Of a stretch of DNA of 64,000 nucleotides, positions 43,082 through 51,967 are shown in pieces. The DNA lies in the NCBI GenBank assembly GCA_023409535.1, contig JAEYGZ010000036.1:186001-250000 (forward strand), written 5' to 3'. Within the stretch, counting starts at the first letter, position 1, and every line of letters starts with the position of its first letter. Under the pieces are notes generated by a model. That model was not told the origin of the DNA and searched no databases. It saw nothing but the letters and a program-made list of their open reading frames with translations. This DNA comes from Bacillota bacterium. Lineage in GTDB: Bacteria > Bacillota > Clostridia > Lachnospirales > Lachnospiraceae. Made by a program: the position numbers and the translations under genes.

Positions 43082-43546
43082 ATGAAGGAAAGCGTTAAGT
43101 TAATTGCCAACAACAAGAAGGCATACTTTGATTATTTTATAGAAGATAAATATGAAGCCGGGATTGCCTTACACGGAACGGAAGTGAAGTCGCTCAGAAT
43201 GGGCAAGTGCAGCTTAAAGGAATCCTTCCTGAGAGTGGAAAAAGGTGAAGTTTATATCTATAATATGCACATCAGTCCGTATGAGAAGGGAAATATCTTT
43301 AATAAAGACCCCTTAAGAATACGTAAGCTTCTGATGCACAAATATGAGATTAATAAGATTGCCGGGCAAATTGTACAGAAGGGATATACCCTGGTACCGC
43401 TGCAGATATACTTTAAGGGCAGTATCGTAAAGGTGGAGATCGGCCTTGCGAGAGGAAAGAAGCTCTATGATAAGCGTGAGGATATTGCTAAGAAGGATCA
43501 GCGCAGGGAAGCAGAGAAGGACTTCAAGGTAAAGAATTTGTATTAG
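43082..43546 (+). CDS. smpB: SsrA-binding protein SmpB
   Basis: A 154-residue protein that binds tmRNA and brings it to stalled ribosomes. It has the conserved ANNKKAYFDYFIEDKYEAGI start, GTEVKSLRMGKCSLKESF, the HISPYEKGN motif and the basic tail LARGKKLYDKREDIAKKDQR that enters the mRNA channel. The ribosome site is GGGAGATAGG. Its RNA partner ssrA lies 3.8 kb downstream, separated by the two subtilase genes. Confidence 0.96.
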   Translation: MKESVKLIANNKKAYFDYFIEDKYEAGIALHGTEVKSLRMGKCSLKESFLRVEKGEVYIYNMHISPYEKGNIFNKDPLRIRKLLMHKYEINKIAGQIVQKGYTLVPLQIYFKGSIVKVEIGLARGKKLYDKREDIAKKDQRREAEKDFKVKNLY

Positions 43547-43580
43547 GGGTTCGGTAATTTCCCATCGTTTCATAAGAATA

Positions 43581-43638
43581 TGCGTGTATATGGATTTGGG
43601 TGGTGAAAACCGGCTGAAGCTATATACACGCATTTTTA
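43581..43638 (+). terminator. Intrinsic terminator after smpB
   Basis: TGCGTGTATAT pairs with ATATACACGCA across a 30-base loop and is followed by TTTTTATT. Confidence 0.7.
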
Positions 43639-43716
43639 TTATGTTTCATACCCGAATCATATGACTCTTGTCCCAATAATATAATGAAATAAAACCGGAA
43701 TAAGAAGAGGGAAAAC

Positions 43717-45420
43717 TTGACTTCGGAAGAGAGAGAACAGATTTATAGCAATGAATATTTTGACCTGATTATAGAATATAATGGAGATCCTTATATATTG
43801 GAAGCCTATCAGGGCTTTGTTATTACGATTATTAACTTTTTTCTTGCAATTGTATATATTCCGGTAGGCATGATCAATGAAGAAAGTATCTCAAAATTGG
43901 GGTATGCGGTCTTTCCTAACCTGTTTGGATTGATTAGTGATTCATCTTTGGAATCCAGCGGTATCACAAGACTTAGGAGGATACCCGATTTTGAGTTCAG
44001 AGGAAAGGGAGTATTGATTGGCTTTCTCGATTCCGGAATTGATTATACAAATCCTGTTTTTCAATATGCCGATCATACGACAAAGATCGTCCGCCTGTGG
44101 GACCAGTCAATTAACAGTAACCAGACACCCGCAGGGATATCCTACGGGACGGAGTATACCAGGGAACAAATCAATGAAGCACTAAAAAGTGAAACTCCTT
44201 ACCTTGCTATTCCTTCGAAGGACGAGGTTGGCCATGGTACCATGGTTGCCGGTATTGCAGCCGGGAATGAGGTTCCGGAAAGCGGCTTCTACGGTGTGGC
44301 ACCGGATGCAGAAATTGTATTTGTGAAATTAAAGCGTGCAAAACAGAATCTTACCTCTTATTTTCGAATACCGGAGGAGGCAATCTCTTATCAGGAAAAT
44401 GATCTTATGTTTGCTTATCAGTATCTTTTAAATGTGGCATATGAGCTAAACAGACCTTTGGTGATCTGTAATGCCATTGATACCTCGCAGTATGCCCATG
44501 ATGGAAGAGGTACGACAAGCAACTGGCTTTCTTTGCGGGCAACCAATATTGGGATTGCTGTTATCTGCGCAGTGGGGAATGAAGGGAACACACGCAGGCA
44601 TTATTCCGGTGTGGTTAATCCGGTGAACGGTTATGATACGGTTGAGCTGTATGTCGGGCCGGGGGCAAGAGGGTTCTCCATGGAGTTATGGGGAGCGTCG
44701 CCGAATCTCTTTACACTGGATATTGCTTCCCCTGCCGGCGAGTACATTCCAAGGATCGAAATTAAATTATTTGAGACAAGAGAGGTTACCTTTATTTTTG
44801 AGCCGACAATCATATATATTGATTATACATTAGCAGAAGCGCAGAGCGGAGACCAGCTGATTCTGCTTCGATTTTCAAATCCCAGCCAGGGTATTTGGAA
44901 ATTCAAGGTCTATGGCAGAGGAATTGAGCCTATGAGATATAATATATGGCTGCCGATGAATAATTTTATTACACCGGATACCTATTTTATCCGTTCAGAT
45001 CCCTATGTCACACTGTTATCCATTTCCACGGCACCCATACCGATCACTGTAACAGCTTATAATGATGCTGATGATTCCCTGTATATGAATGCAGGAAGAG
45101 GATATACAAGACTGGGTGACACAAAACCCGATATTGCTGCGCCTGGGGTAGGGATTATCGCTCCGGATTTAAATCATGGTTTTGTAGCTGTTTCAGGCAC
45201 CAGTGCTTCCGCGGCACATACTGCCGGTGCTGCAGCTATGTTATTTGAATGGGGGATTATCAATGGAAGATATCCGGACATGAATACTCAGGATATGAAG
45301 GTTTTTATGATTCGAGGAGCAAGAAGAAATAGTACGCTCAACTATCCGAACCGTGATTGGGGATATGGAATTCTTGATGTATATAATATATTTGAAAGCC
45401 TTCGCACCGGAATTTACTGA
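43717..45420 (+). CDS. Subtilisin-family (S8) protease with intact triad, Csp-like
   Basis: A 567-residue S8 peptidase. Catalytic Asp is in GVLIGFLDSGIDYTNP (about residue 107), His in VGHGTMVAGIAAG (about 172) and Ser in AVSGTSASAAHTAGAA (about 494), so the triad is complete. An insertion of about 150 residues with beta-rich sequence (about 320-450, VELYVGPGARGFSMELWG) lies between the His and Ser parts, as in clostridial CspB-type proteins and their jellyroll domain. No signal peptide is present. Csp proteases process the cortex hydrolase SleC during spore germination in Clostridium; Lachnospiraceae carry many related genes of uncertain role. The start is a TTG behind AAGAGGGA. A paralogue follows 36 bases later. 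Confidence 0.85.
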   Translation: MTSEEREQIYSNEYFDLIIEYNGDPYILEAYQGFVITIINFFLAIVYIPVGMINEESISKLGYAVFPNLFGLISDSSLESSGITRLRRIPDFEFRGKGVLIGFLDSGIDYTNPVFQYADHTTKIVRLWDQSINSNQTPAGISYGTEYTREQINEALKSETPYLAIPSKDEVGHGTMVAGIAAGNEVPESGFYGVAPDAEIVFVKLKRAKQNLTSYFRIPEEAISYQENDLMFAYQYLLNVAYELNRPLVICNAIDTSQYAHDGRGTTSNWLSLRATNIGIAVICAVGNEGNTRRHYSGVVNPVNGYDTVELYVGPGARGFSMELWGASPNLFTLDIASPAGEYIPRIEIKLFETREVTFIFEPTIIYIDYTLAEAQSGDQLILLRFSNPSQGIWKFKVYGRGIEPMRYNIWLPMNNFITPDTYFIRSDPYVTLLSISTAPIPITVTAYNDADDSLYMNAGRGYTRLGDTKPDIAAPGVGIIAPDLNHGFVAVSGTSASAAHTAGAAAMLFEWGIINGRYPDMNTQDMKVFMIRGARRNSTLNYPNRDWGYGILDVYNIFESLRTGIY

Positions 45421-45455
45421 AGTGGATAGCAGATCATAGATAGAGGGAGCCGTAT

Positions 45456-47174
45456 ATGTTACCAGAAGAAAGATATAAGATAATAAGTGAAGATTATATT
45501 GAATTTATTGTTAAATATAATGGTGATCCAATTTCACTCAGGCAATTTCAGCAATATTCTGCACAAACCTTAAATGAACTGTTTGCCATGGCTTACCTTC
45601 CTGTATCGCAGGTTACTTCAGATTTTATAGCCAGATATGGCTATTCCGGTCTGCCGCACTGCTATGGCCTGTGCAGCGCACAAAGCCTGGAAGCATCCGG
45701 TATCGTAAGGCTCCGCAGATCTCCGGCTTTGAACTTGCTGGGAAAGGATATTATCGTAGGCATTATCGACACCGGTATTGATTATACCCATCCGGTCTTT
45801 CGAAAAAGAGACGGTACCTCCAAGATCATTTCGATCTGGGATCAGAGTATCGATAGCGGAGACGGATATCCGGTACCATATTTTTTTGGAACAGAATATA
45901 CCGTCGAGCAGATTAATCTGGCATTACAAGTGGAAGATCCGCTGAGTATCGTTCCCAGTATGGATGAGCTTGGACATGGTACAATGCTTGCAGGGATTGC
46001 TGCGGGATCGGAAGATGCAGGGAATAATTTTAGCGGCGTTGTCCCGGAGTCGGAGTTGATTATTGTGAAATTAAAGCAGGCGAAAAATAATCTTAAGAAT
46101 TTTTACTTCATACCGCCTGACGTCCCCTGCTATCAGGAAAATGATATTATGTGGGCACTTCAATATATTGTCAATGCAGCAAGAAGCTTAAGACGTCCGG
46201 TGGCGATTTGTATAGGACTGGGCACCTCCCAAGGGCCTCATGATAACAGTGACGCGCTGAATATGACGGCATCCATGGTGGGGGACTTTTCCGGAGTAGC
46301 GGTCACTGTGGCAGCAGGCAACGAGGGAAATTCCAGAAGACATTTTTACAGTACCATAGTACCGGGGGGAGAGCCTGTAAGTGTGGAGCTTAACGTCGGG
46401 GAGGAACAGGGATTTACCCTGGAATTCTGGGGAGATCCGCCTGCCATCTATACGCTGGATATCAGCTCACCGGGCGGAGAGTATGTTCCAAGGCTTCAAG
46501 AGCGGTTAGTCGGTAACCAGGAAATATCGTTATTCTTCGAGGAGACACTGATACACATTGATTATATCATGGTAGAGACGGAGACAGGCAAGCAGGTTAT
46601 CCTGTTAAGATTTAAAAATCCCGCTCCCGGTTTGTGGACCTTCCGGGTCTACGCCAGAGGAGATATTCGTGGAAGCTTTCACATCTGGCTTCCATCAGGT
46701 GAATTTATTACAACAGACACCTTTTTTCAAAATGGTACTGCAAGTACAACAATAACTTCGCCCGGCAATAGTCTGGTACCAATCACGGCATCGGCATATA
46801 ATTCAATGACGAACTCAATCTATCAGGAATCAGGAAGAGGTTTTTCCACCAATAATATTATTAATCCTGATTTAGCTGCGCCGGGAGTCAATCTTCAATG
46901 CCCGGATTTGAATCACGGATACACGTCTGTTACAGGCACAGGTGCAGCAGCAGCGCATACGGCGGGTATCACTGCAATGATGTTAGAATGGAGTATTGTA
47001 AGAAATAATTTTCCCGGCCTGGATACGGTTGGTATTAAGAAGTTTCTGATTCGCGGCGCTGCAAGAAGTAACAGATACCGATATCCTGATCAAAGCTGGG
47101 GGTATGGATCGGTTGATATCTATAATAGCTTTGATTTGCTGCGTTCTGAAATCTTCGGAAGGATAAACGGCTAA
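45456..47174 (+). CDS. Subtilisin-family pseudoprotease (Ser to Gly), Csp-like
   Basis: A 572-residue paralogue of the preceding gene, similar along its whole length. Asp (GIIDTGIDYTHP) and His (LGHGTMLAGIAAG) are kept, but the serine motif reads SVTGTGAAAAHTAGIT: the nucleophile in GTS is now glycine. The protein should be unable to cleave peptides. C. difficile CspC, a pseudoprotease that senses bile-acid germinants, carries the same kind of Ser-to-Gly change and works with an active or processed partner; the tandem arrangement here mimics that. It starts with ATG behind GAGGGAG and is probably co-transcribed with the upstream gene. Confidence 0.87.
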   Translation: MLPEERYKIISEDYIEFIVKYNGDPISLRQFQQYSAQTLNELFAMAYLPVSQVTSDFIARYGYSGLPHCYGLCSAQSLEASGIVRLRRSPALNLLGKDIIVGIIDTGIDYTHPVFRKRDGTSKIISIWDQSIDSGDGYPVPYFFGTEYTVEQINLALQVEDPLSIVPSMDELGHGTMLAGIAAGSEDAGNNFSGVVPESELIIVKLKQAKNNLKNFYFIPPDVPCYQENDIMWALQYIVNAARSLRRPVAICIGLGTSQGPHDNSDALNMTASMVGDFSGVAVTVAAGNEGNSRRHFYSTIVPGGEPVSVELNVGEEQGFTLEFWGDPPAIYTLDISSPGGEYVPRLQERLVGNQEISLFFEETLIHIDYIMVETETGKQVILLRFKNPAPGLWTFRVYARGDIRGSFHIWLPSGEFITTDTFFQNGTASTTITSPGNSLVPITASAYNSMTNSIYQESGRGFSTNNIINPDLAAPGVNLQCPDLNHGYTSVTGTGAAAAHTAGITAMMLEWSIVRNNFPGLDTVGIKKFLIRGAARSNRYRYPDQSWGYGSVDIYNSFDLLRSEIFGRING

Positions 47175-47275
47175 AAGGAATTATCCGGGGTGAGGAGAAT
47201 AGTTTAGTTTAAATGATTATGTAAATATATGTAAACAATGGCAGGAACATTTACGTGGAAGCTTTCTCAAACTTC

Positions 47276-47304
47276 TTGACATAAGTATGAATTTATTATA
47301 TTAT
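47276..47304 (+). promoter_or_regulatory. Sigma-A promoter of ssrA
   Basis: TTGACA at 47276-47281, 17-base spacer, TATTAT at 47299-47304; an overlapping TATAAT at 47302-47307 would give a 20-base spacer. It lies about 90 bases before the mature tmRNA end, leaving a leader to be trimmed. Confidence 0.65.
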
Positions 47305-47394
47305 AATCATGCGTTTGTGAACCGGATATTACAGAAAAGTCACTATGGGATGTATTCCTGAATATACTGTTCTGTGATTACAATCTTATCTTAA

Positions 47395-47755
47395 GGGGTT
47401 GTACTGGTTTCGACGGGGGTTTTGAAATTGTGGAAGCCATTCGCAGACTAGGACTGCGTCACCAACTTAGAATTAAAATTAAACGCAAACGATAATTACG
47501 AATTAGCTGCTGCGTAAGCAGCTTGTCGACCCTAGGCAACTCGCGGCTTAGGACCTCGGCATCAAATTAGCGGGGACCTTTATCTTCAAAGCTTTGAGAG
47601 GGTAAAAGATCGATGAAGCTACTGAAACTGAGAGCCTGTCTGTCGGCGCTCAGCGGAGGGAACAGCGTACTTGGGTACGCATAAAAGATAGACTGTAATG
47701 GGAGAAACTGCAATGAATGGGCTTTCGGACAGGGGTTCGACTCCCCTCAGCTCCA
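47395..47755 (+). ncRNA. ssrA: Transfer-messenger RNA (tmRNA)
   Basis: The 5' end GGGGTTGTACTGGTTTCGAC and the 3' end GGTTCGACTCCCCTCAGCTC plus CA are the tRNA-like parts; GGGGTTG pairs with CAGCTCC as acceptor stem, with the CCA tail not encoded. The tag frame begins at the GCA at 47485 and reads A-N-D-N-Y-E-L-A-A-A then TAA at 47515-47517, a standard clostridial proteolysis tag. The RNA frees stalled ribosomes together with SmpB. A terminator follows. Confidence 0.96.
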
Positions 47756-47779
47756 TTGAAATTAATAACATTTAAAAGT

Positions 47780-47817
47780 GCTTAAATGCCTATATTTCAA
47801 GGCTTTGAGCATTTTTT
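47780..47817 (+). terminator. Terminator after ssrA
   Basis: GCTTAAATGCC pairs with GGCTTTGAGC (one bulge, one G-T) around TATATTTCAA, followed by TTTTTT. Confidence 0.65.
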
Positions 47818-47941
47818 GCTATATACGGTTTCCGTTTCAATCCATTTAAAATCGTTCCCTTTTGATTAATTTCGAAATTTTTTGTAGTCATTAAAAATGA
47901 GCTGGATTTAGCACAATGTGCAAATTAATAGGGATGGAATA

Positions 47942-48328
47942 ATGGTAAAAATAGTAAGAATTATAATTAATTTAATAATGATATGGAGTATGGAAGAAAT
48001 ATATTATTCTATTCATATGAAGCTAAGGTATTATAATGGTACAATATTTAGTGGTATTATTTTGCCGAGCTTAATTATATTAATTGCAACGGCGGGTGTA
48101 AATTATCTATTAAATAAAATAGCGTATTTTAAAATGTCATTAAATTATAACTTCTTTGTCTTAACCGCAGGATTAGTTATGGTCTCTTTAGGATAGTTTA
48201 TCAAATCTCTTCAAGAAAATGATTTTTTTAATATGGGACGTGAAATTCCTAACCTTATTATTTCTATCATATCGTTAGGCATAGTTTTAATTTCCTGGTT
48301 AATTAGAGTAGTTGCTATTCGAAAGTAG
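47942..48328 (+). pseudogene. Small membrane protein gene interrupted by in-frame TAG
   Basis: From the ATG at 47942 (AGGGATGG just ahead) an AT-rich frame encodes 84 residues with three hydrophobic segments, ending at the TAG at 48194-48196. The same frame then continues for 43 sense codons with another hydrophobic helix (NLIISIISLGIVLISWLIRV) and a basic end, stopping at TAG 48326-48328. The continuation has the composition of a membrane protein, so a single nonsense change in a roughly 128-residue protein is the simplest reading; a truncated but functional product is the alternative. Family unknown. Confidence 0.5.
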
Positions 48329-48346
48329 TATAATACCAACCATATC

Positions 48347-48399
48347 GATACCTCCATTAAATAGCTGCACTAAATATATAAGCTTTTAATGGAGGTATC
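48347..48399. repeat. Perfect 15-bp inverted repeat
   Basis: GATACCTCCATTAAA and TTTAATGGAGGTATC surround a 23-base AT-rich loop. No T run follows, so it is not a classical terminator. It directly precedes the YD-repeat-like remnant. Confidence 0.5.
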
Positions 48400-48400
48400 A

Positions 48401-48544
48401 TCGTTTGATGCTCAAGGTCGGAACAGGAAGAGAGACCACGTTCTCCTATATAGACAATTGTCTTACGAAAATAACCAATTCGATCTAAATGGTAAAAGCA
48501 TTTATTATGAGAATGATCCGAAAGGCAGACTGGTTAAACAATAA
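48401..48544 (+). pseudogene. Possible YD/RHS-repeat protein remnant
   Basis: An open stretch of 47 codons without a start codon ends in TAA at 48542-48544. It contains three spaced motifs of the YD-repeat kind: FDAQGRN, FDLNGKS and ENDPKGRLVKQ. RHS/YD proteins consist of many such repeats, so this looks like the 3' scrap of a lost gene. The match is short and could be chance. Confidence 0.3.
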
Positions 48545-48591
48545 TCAAGGCTTTCATTGATAATAAGTCCTTAAAAAATACCATAATTGTT

Positions 48592-49533
48592 TTAGTTAAT
48601 TTCTCTTTTCTTATTTATATAACTTAATACTTCTTCAGTAATATCATATCCACCTCTTATATTGCTTATAAAATGACGGATAGAAAAAAAAATGCATAAT
48701 CCACAGAGAGCTATTATCAGTAGGAATTCAATCGTACCAAGCATAATAATACTACTAATAATAATTGGCAATAGAAATACTGTAGTTAATGTGGATAAAA
48801 GACAATATATTATCCTGGCAGAAATTGCTTTTGAACTATTTTGATCAAAATAAACCGGTGAGACTGCTGAGAGCATGTAAACTAATAAATTAAGGGAGTA
48901 AGAATAAATAACAAATCTTTTTCCGCTATTTATCTGCTCGACTAATTCATTATATTTTAAATCTTCTATACCAATAATCCTGACTCTAGATTTGTATTTT
49001 ATGAAATATATTTGACTATCAATGTTATCATAATAGCAAGGTAGTTTTTCACGAAAATCATTCATTTTATCATTATACTCATCAAGAGATGATAGATCTT
49101 TGAATTCATTTATATACTTTGTTTTTAAGACATAGGTAGCAGCCAACTTATCGCCTATTCTTTGCCCGGTCTTACTTTTTTGCATAAAATAATAATTAAT
49201 GATTGGAATAAAAACGGTAATTGGATTTGCTTCAAAAATCCGTAATAAAGCTCGTATAAAGGATTGTTTTAGATTTGGTTTTTTAAAGTGGTTATTAACA
49301 ACTTTAATTTTGAATAAGAATTTTCCGATTGTGTATCCTGTAAGAGTTTCCAAAATACAGAAATAAGAAAGTTCTAAAATGGTTAAAACGATGAATGCTT
49401 GCAGAACACTACTGTATTGATCTTTTAGAAAGAGGAGAGTAAATAGAACTATAGAGTCAGTAATGCCTGCAAATAACCTTTTATTTGCTGTTTCTTCATC
49501 AGCTAAAATTATTCTGTTATTGGTATTATCCAT
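48592..49533 (-). CDS. RDD family membrane protein
   Basis: A 313-residue integral membrane protein on the minus strand. The first 130 residues follow the RDD domain: RLFAGITDSIVLFTLLFL at the first helix (the family Arg-Asp pair), LTGYTIGKFLFKIKVV and QKSKTGQRIGDKLAATYVL. A soluble stretch of about 80 residues (140-215) is followed by three further hydrophobic segments. Some RDD proteins are Na+/H+ antiporters; most are uncharacterised, and no function is assigned here. The ATG at 49533 has GGAGGATAG upstream. Strongly AT-rich, like the neighbouring pseudogenes, which suggests a separate history from the rhamnose genes. Confidence 0.8.
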   Translation of the reverse strand: MDNTNNRIILADEETANKRLFAGITDSIVLFTLLFLKDQYSSVLQAFIVLTILELSYFCILETLTGYTIGKFLFKIKVVNNHFKKPNLKQSFIRALLRIFEANPITVFIPIINYYFMQKSKTGQRIGDKLAATYVLKTKYINEFKDLSSLDEYNDKMNDFREKLPCYYDNIDSQIYFIKYKSRVRIIGIEDLKYNELVEQINSGKRFVIYSYSLNLLVYMLSAVSPVYFDQNSSKAISARIIYCLLSTLTTVFLLPIIISSIIMLGTIEFLLIIALCGLCIFFSIRHFISNIRGGYDITEEVLSYINKKREIN

Positions 49534-49646
49534 GCTTGTCTATCCTCCACTGTAATTTGTTTGACAATATATAGCATATTATACTATATTATGGCATCTA
49601 TGTGAAGCTTATTTCTATAATATCCTATTATTAAGGAGATGGAAGA

Positions 49647-49742
49647 ATGATTGCTAATATTAGCACAAACGATGGAGAAGGATTTTCCGATATCGAAAAA
49701 GCAATTGAGAATACAAGGCAGGCTTTTCCCGTTTTTATTTAA
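49647..49742 (+). CDS. Short ORF, 31 codons, unknown
   Basis: AAGGAGATGGAAG precedes an ATG that opens a 31-residue frame (MIANISTNDGEGFSDIEKAI, ending QAFPVFI). The strong ribosome site is the main reason to list it. The sequence has no recognised domain and may be a fragment of a decayed gene. The 354-base gap 49534-49887 otherwise holds the terminator at 49775 and an AT-rich promoter region (TATAAT at 49850) ahead of rhaD. Confidence 0.3.
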   Translation: MIANISTNDGEGFSDIEKAIENTRQAFPVFI

Positions 49743-49774
49743 CAGGATTTACTTTGATTATAAACTTCACAAAT

Positions 49775-49808
49775 AAGGACACTATTATAGTCAAAAGGTG
49801 TCCTTTTA
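49775..49808 (+). terminator. Intrinsic terminator upstream of rhaD
   Basis: AAGGACAC pairs with GTGTCCTT across a 16-base loop, followed by TTTT. It insulates rhaD from upstream transcription. Confidence 0.65.
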
Positions 49809-49887
49809 ATCATGCGAAATATTTAATATACTTAAACTGTACCAGTGCTTATAATATATTCAAATAGAAAATAGGAGATGAAATAAT

Positions 49888-50715
49888 ATGACAATATTGG
49901 ACACAAAGTTTGTTCAAGATTTTATCCGGATGGCTGACGACGGATTTGCCCAGGGGTGGCATGAAAGAAATGGTGGTAATTTATCGTACCGTATCAAGCC
50001 GGAGGAAGTAGCAGCCGTAAGATCGCGGTTAAATGCCCCGGGAGACTGGACCTCCATCGGCATCAGCGTTCCGGGATTAGCAGGTGAATTCTTTTTGGTA
50101 ACAGGCGGCGGGAAATACTTCAGGAATATTATGATTGACCCGGAAGTCTGTATAACAATCATTGAAATTGATGAAGCAGGTGACAATTACCGTATTCGCT
50201 GGGGGTTGGTGGAGGGCGGGAAGCCTACCAGTGAATTACCCACACATCTAATGAACCATGAGGTTAAGAAAAGAGTGTCAAATGGCAGACACAGAGTAAT
50301 CTATCATGCACACACAACCAATATCATCGCATTAACCTTTGTATTGCCGCTTTCAGATGAAGTATTTACAAGAGAGCTATGGGAGATGGCGACAGAATGC
50401 CCGGTGGTATTCCCTGACGGTGTCGGAGTCATCGGATGGATGGTTCCGGGCGGACGGGATATCGCTGTTGAAACCAGCAAATTAATGGAGATATATGACG
50501 TTGCCATATGGGCACATCATGGAATGTTCTGTTCCGGTGAGAATTTTGATTTAACCTTTGGATTAATGCATACGGTTGAAAAATCGGCGGAAATCCTGAT
50601 TAAAGTATTATCTATGAGGCCGGATAAATTACAGACCATATCGGATCATGATTTCAGGGAATTGGCAAAGGGCTTCCATCTGGAGCTGTCCGAGAAATTT
50701 CTATATAAGAAATAA
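49888..50715 (+). CDS. rhaD: Rhamnulose-1-phosphate aldolase
   Basis: A 275-residue class II aldolase of the RhaD type, cleaving L-rhamnulose 1-phosphate to dihydroxyacetone phosphate and L-lactaldehyde. The N-terminal GWHERNGGNLSYRI, the glycine-rich FFLVTGGGKYFRN, and the Zn ligands in VIYHAHTTNIIALTF (HxH) and IWAHHGMFCSGENFDLTFGL are conserved, with Glu in ELPTHL-type context TSELPTHLMNH. The C-terminus ELSEKFLYKK has no helix-plus-linker extension, so it is probably cytosolic, in contrast to the BMC-associated aldolase at 57.8 kb. It faces a convergent AraC gene. Confidence 0.93.
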   Translation: MTILDTKFVQDFIRMADDGFAQGWHERNGGNLSYRIKPEEVAAVRSRLNAPGDWTSIGISVPGLAGEFFLVTGGGKYFRNIMIDPEVCITIIEIDEAGDNYRIRWGLVEGGKPTSELPTHLMNHEVKKRVSNGRHRVIYHAHTTNIIALTFVLPLSDEVFTRELWEMATECPVVFPDGVGVIGWMVPGGRDIAVETSKLMEIYDVAIWAHHGMFCSGENFDLTFGLMHTVEKSAEILIKVLSMRPDKLQTISDHDFRELAKGFHLELSEKFLYKK

Positions 50716-50742
50716 ATATCAGGTATCAGAGGTTGCTGTAAA

Positions 50743-50799
50743 AACACATCCCGGACACCAGAAGCCACATCTATGGCTCTTGATGTCCGGGATGTGTTT
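50743..50799. terminator. Bidirectional terminator between rhaD and araC-type gene
   Basis: ACACATCCCGGACA pairs with TGTCCGGGATGTGT, with an inner AGAAGCCAC/GTGGCTCTT-like hairpin (GCCA-CATCTA-TGGC). It lies between convergent genes and has T-rich sequence on the right and A-rich sequence (AAAAACAC) on the left, so it can serve both strands. Confidence 0.75.
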
Positions 50800-50834
50800 G
50801 ATCTCCCCTGCTAAGTACCATATTTTGATTATGT

Positions 50835-51689
50835 CTAGAAGTATTTTCTATACTCTGAGGGTGTCATATGCATAGAACGTTCGAAGCTTCTGCTAAAGGT
50901 CAATGTATTTTTAAAGCCCACACTTGTGGCAATGGCATTAATGGAAAGCTTGGAATAGGTCAGGAGATCTTTTGACTTCTCAACACGAAACTCATTCACG
51001 TATTGATGGACGGTGACCCCGATATGCTCTTTGAAAATTTTACAGAAATAAAACTTGGAAAAGCTTACCTCATTGCAGATCGTATCAACATCTAAGTCAT
51101 ATTTATAGTTTTTTGTAATGTACTTAATGGCTGTATTGATCACAGTTTCCTGAACAGGGGTAATGTTTTTCGCTTTTTGAACGTTCGTTGATATTTTGTA
51201 CAGCTCGTATAGTAATTTATGTATTAATAAACTGGCTGTAATGTTGTCTGCCATTTCGTTTTTATAACTCAGATTGAAAAGATCGATAAAATGATCCACG
51301 ATCGTACTTAACTGGCTGGTTGAAAATACGCAGGATTTATTGCGAATCATATTATAGTAAAACTTGGCGTGACTGCCGCCGATGATGACATAAAAATAAA
51401 TCCATTCTTTGCTGGTTCTTGTAAATGTCAAGGGAACATTACAGGCGGATACAATTACTTTATCATGTGAGACATACTGCGTATCGCTTTCTTTTGTAAA
51501 TCGCATAATACCTTCTAAGGAATAGAGCAATAAAAAATCATTATAATTATTTGTGCTTCCCAGCTTAAATTTTTTTTCAGAACTATAGCCGCATTCTTTC
51601 ACATAGAAGGGCAGAGTTTCAACTTGAGCATTTATCAAATTTACTTTTCTATCATAATTTTTCGGATAAGTCCTTTTGGGTAAATTCAT
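50835..51689 (-). CDS. AraC-family regulator, probable rhamnose regulator
   Basis: A 284-residue regulator on the minus strand with an N-terminal sensor (about 1-150) and a C-terminal double HTH (about 180-284): YDLDVDTICNEVSFSKFYFC, VTVHQYVNEFRVEKSKDLLT and VGFKNTLTFSRSFERSMHMT with the ending PSEYRKYF. The frame opens at 51788, but the ATG at 51689 has GGAGGA eight bases ahead and is chosen. It is divergent from the sugar ABC transporter operon and convergent with rhaD, which makes it the likely L-rhamnose-responsive activator of both. The 278-base divergent region (51690-51967) is AT-rich; I see no clear operator in it. Confidence 0.85.
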   Translation of the reverse strand: MNLPKRTYPKNYDRKVNLINAQVETLPFYVKECGYSSEKKFKLGSTNNYNDFLLLYSLEGIMRFTKESDTQYVSHDKVIVSACNVPLTFTRTSKEWIYFYVIIGGSHAKFYYNMIRNKSCVFSTSQLSTIVDHFIDLFNLSYKNEMADNITASLLIHKLLYELYKISTNVQKAKNITPVQETVINTAIKYITKNYKYDLDVDTICNEVSFSKFYFCKIFKEHIGVTVHQYVNEFRVEKSKDLLTYSKLSINAIATSVGFKNTLTFSRSFERSMHMTPSEYRKYF

Positions 51690-51967
51690 TAATATGTCCT
51701 CCGATAAAATGTAAATGTTTGTGTTTTTTGTATGAATAACTTTGCTTCCCCTCACCGGTTGCATAAAAACATGTAAATATTCTATCATTTATGGTTAATA
51801 TTATCAAGAATGAACAAAATGGCAAGATATGATATTAAAAAAACAAATTTAGATATTGCAGAACGGAAAAACAGGGGATATGATGCCGATATCGAAGGCT
51901 AAACTGTTCAGCATTGGGTGGCACAGAGGATGCAATAGAGAGGCAAAAGGGAAAGGAGAAAATCAAG

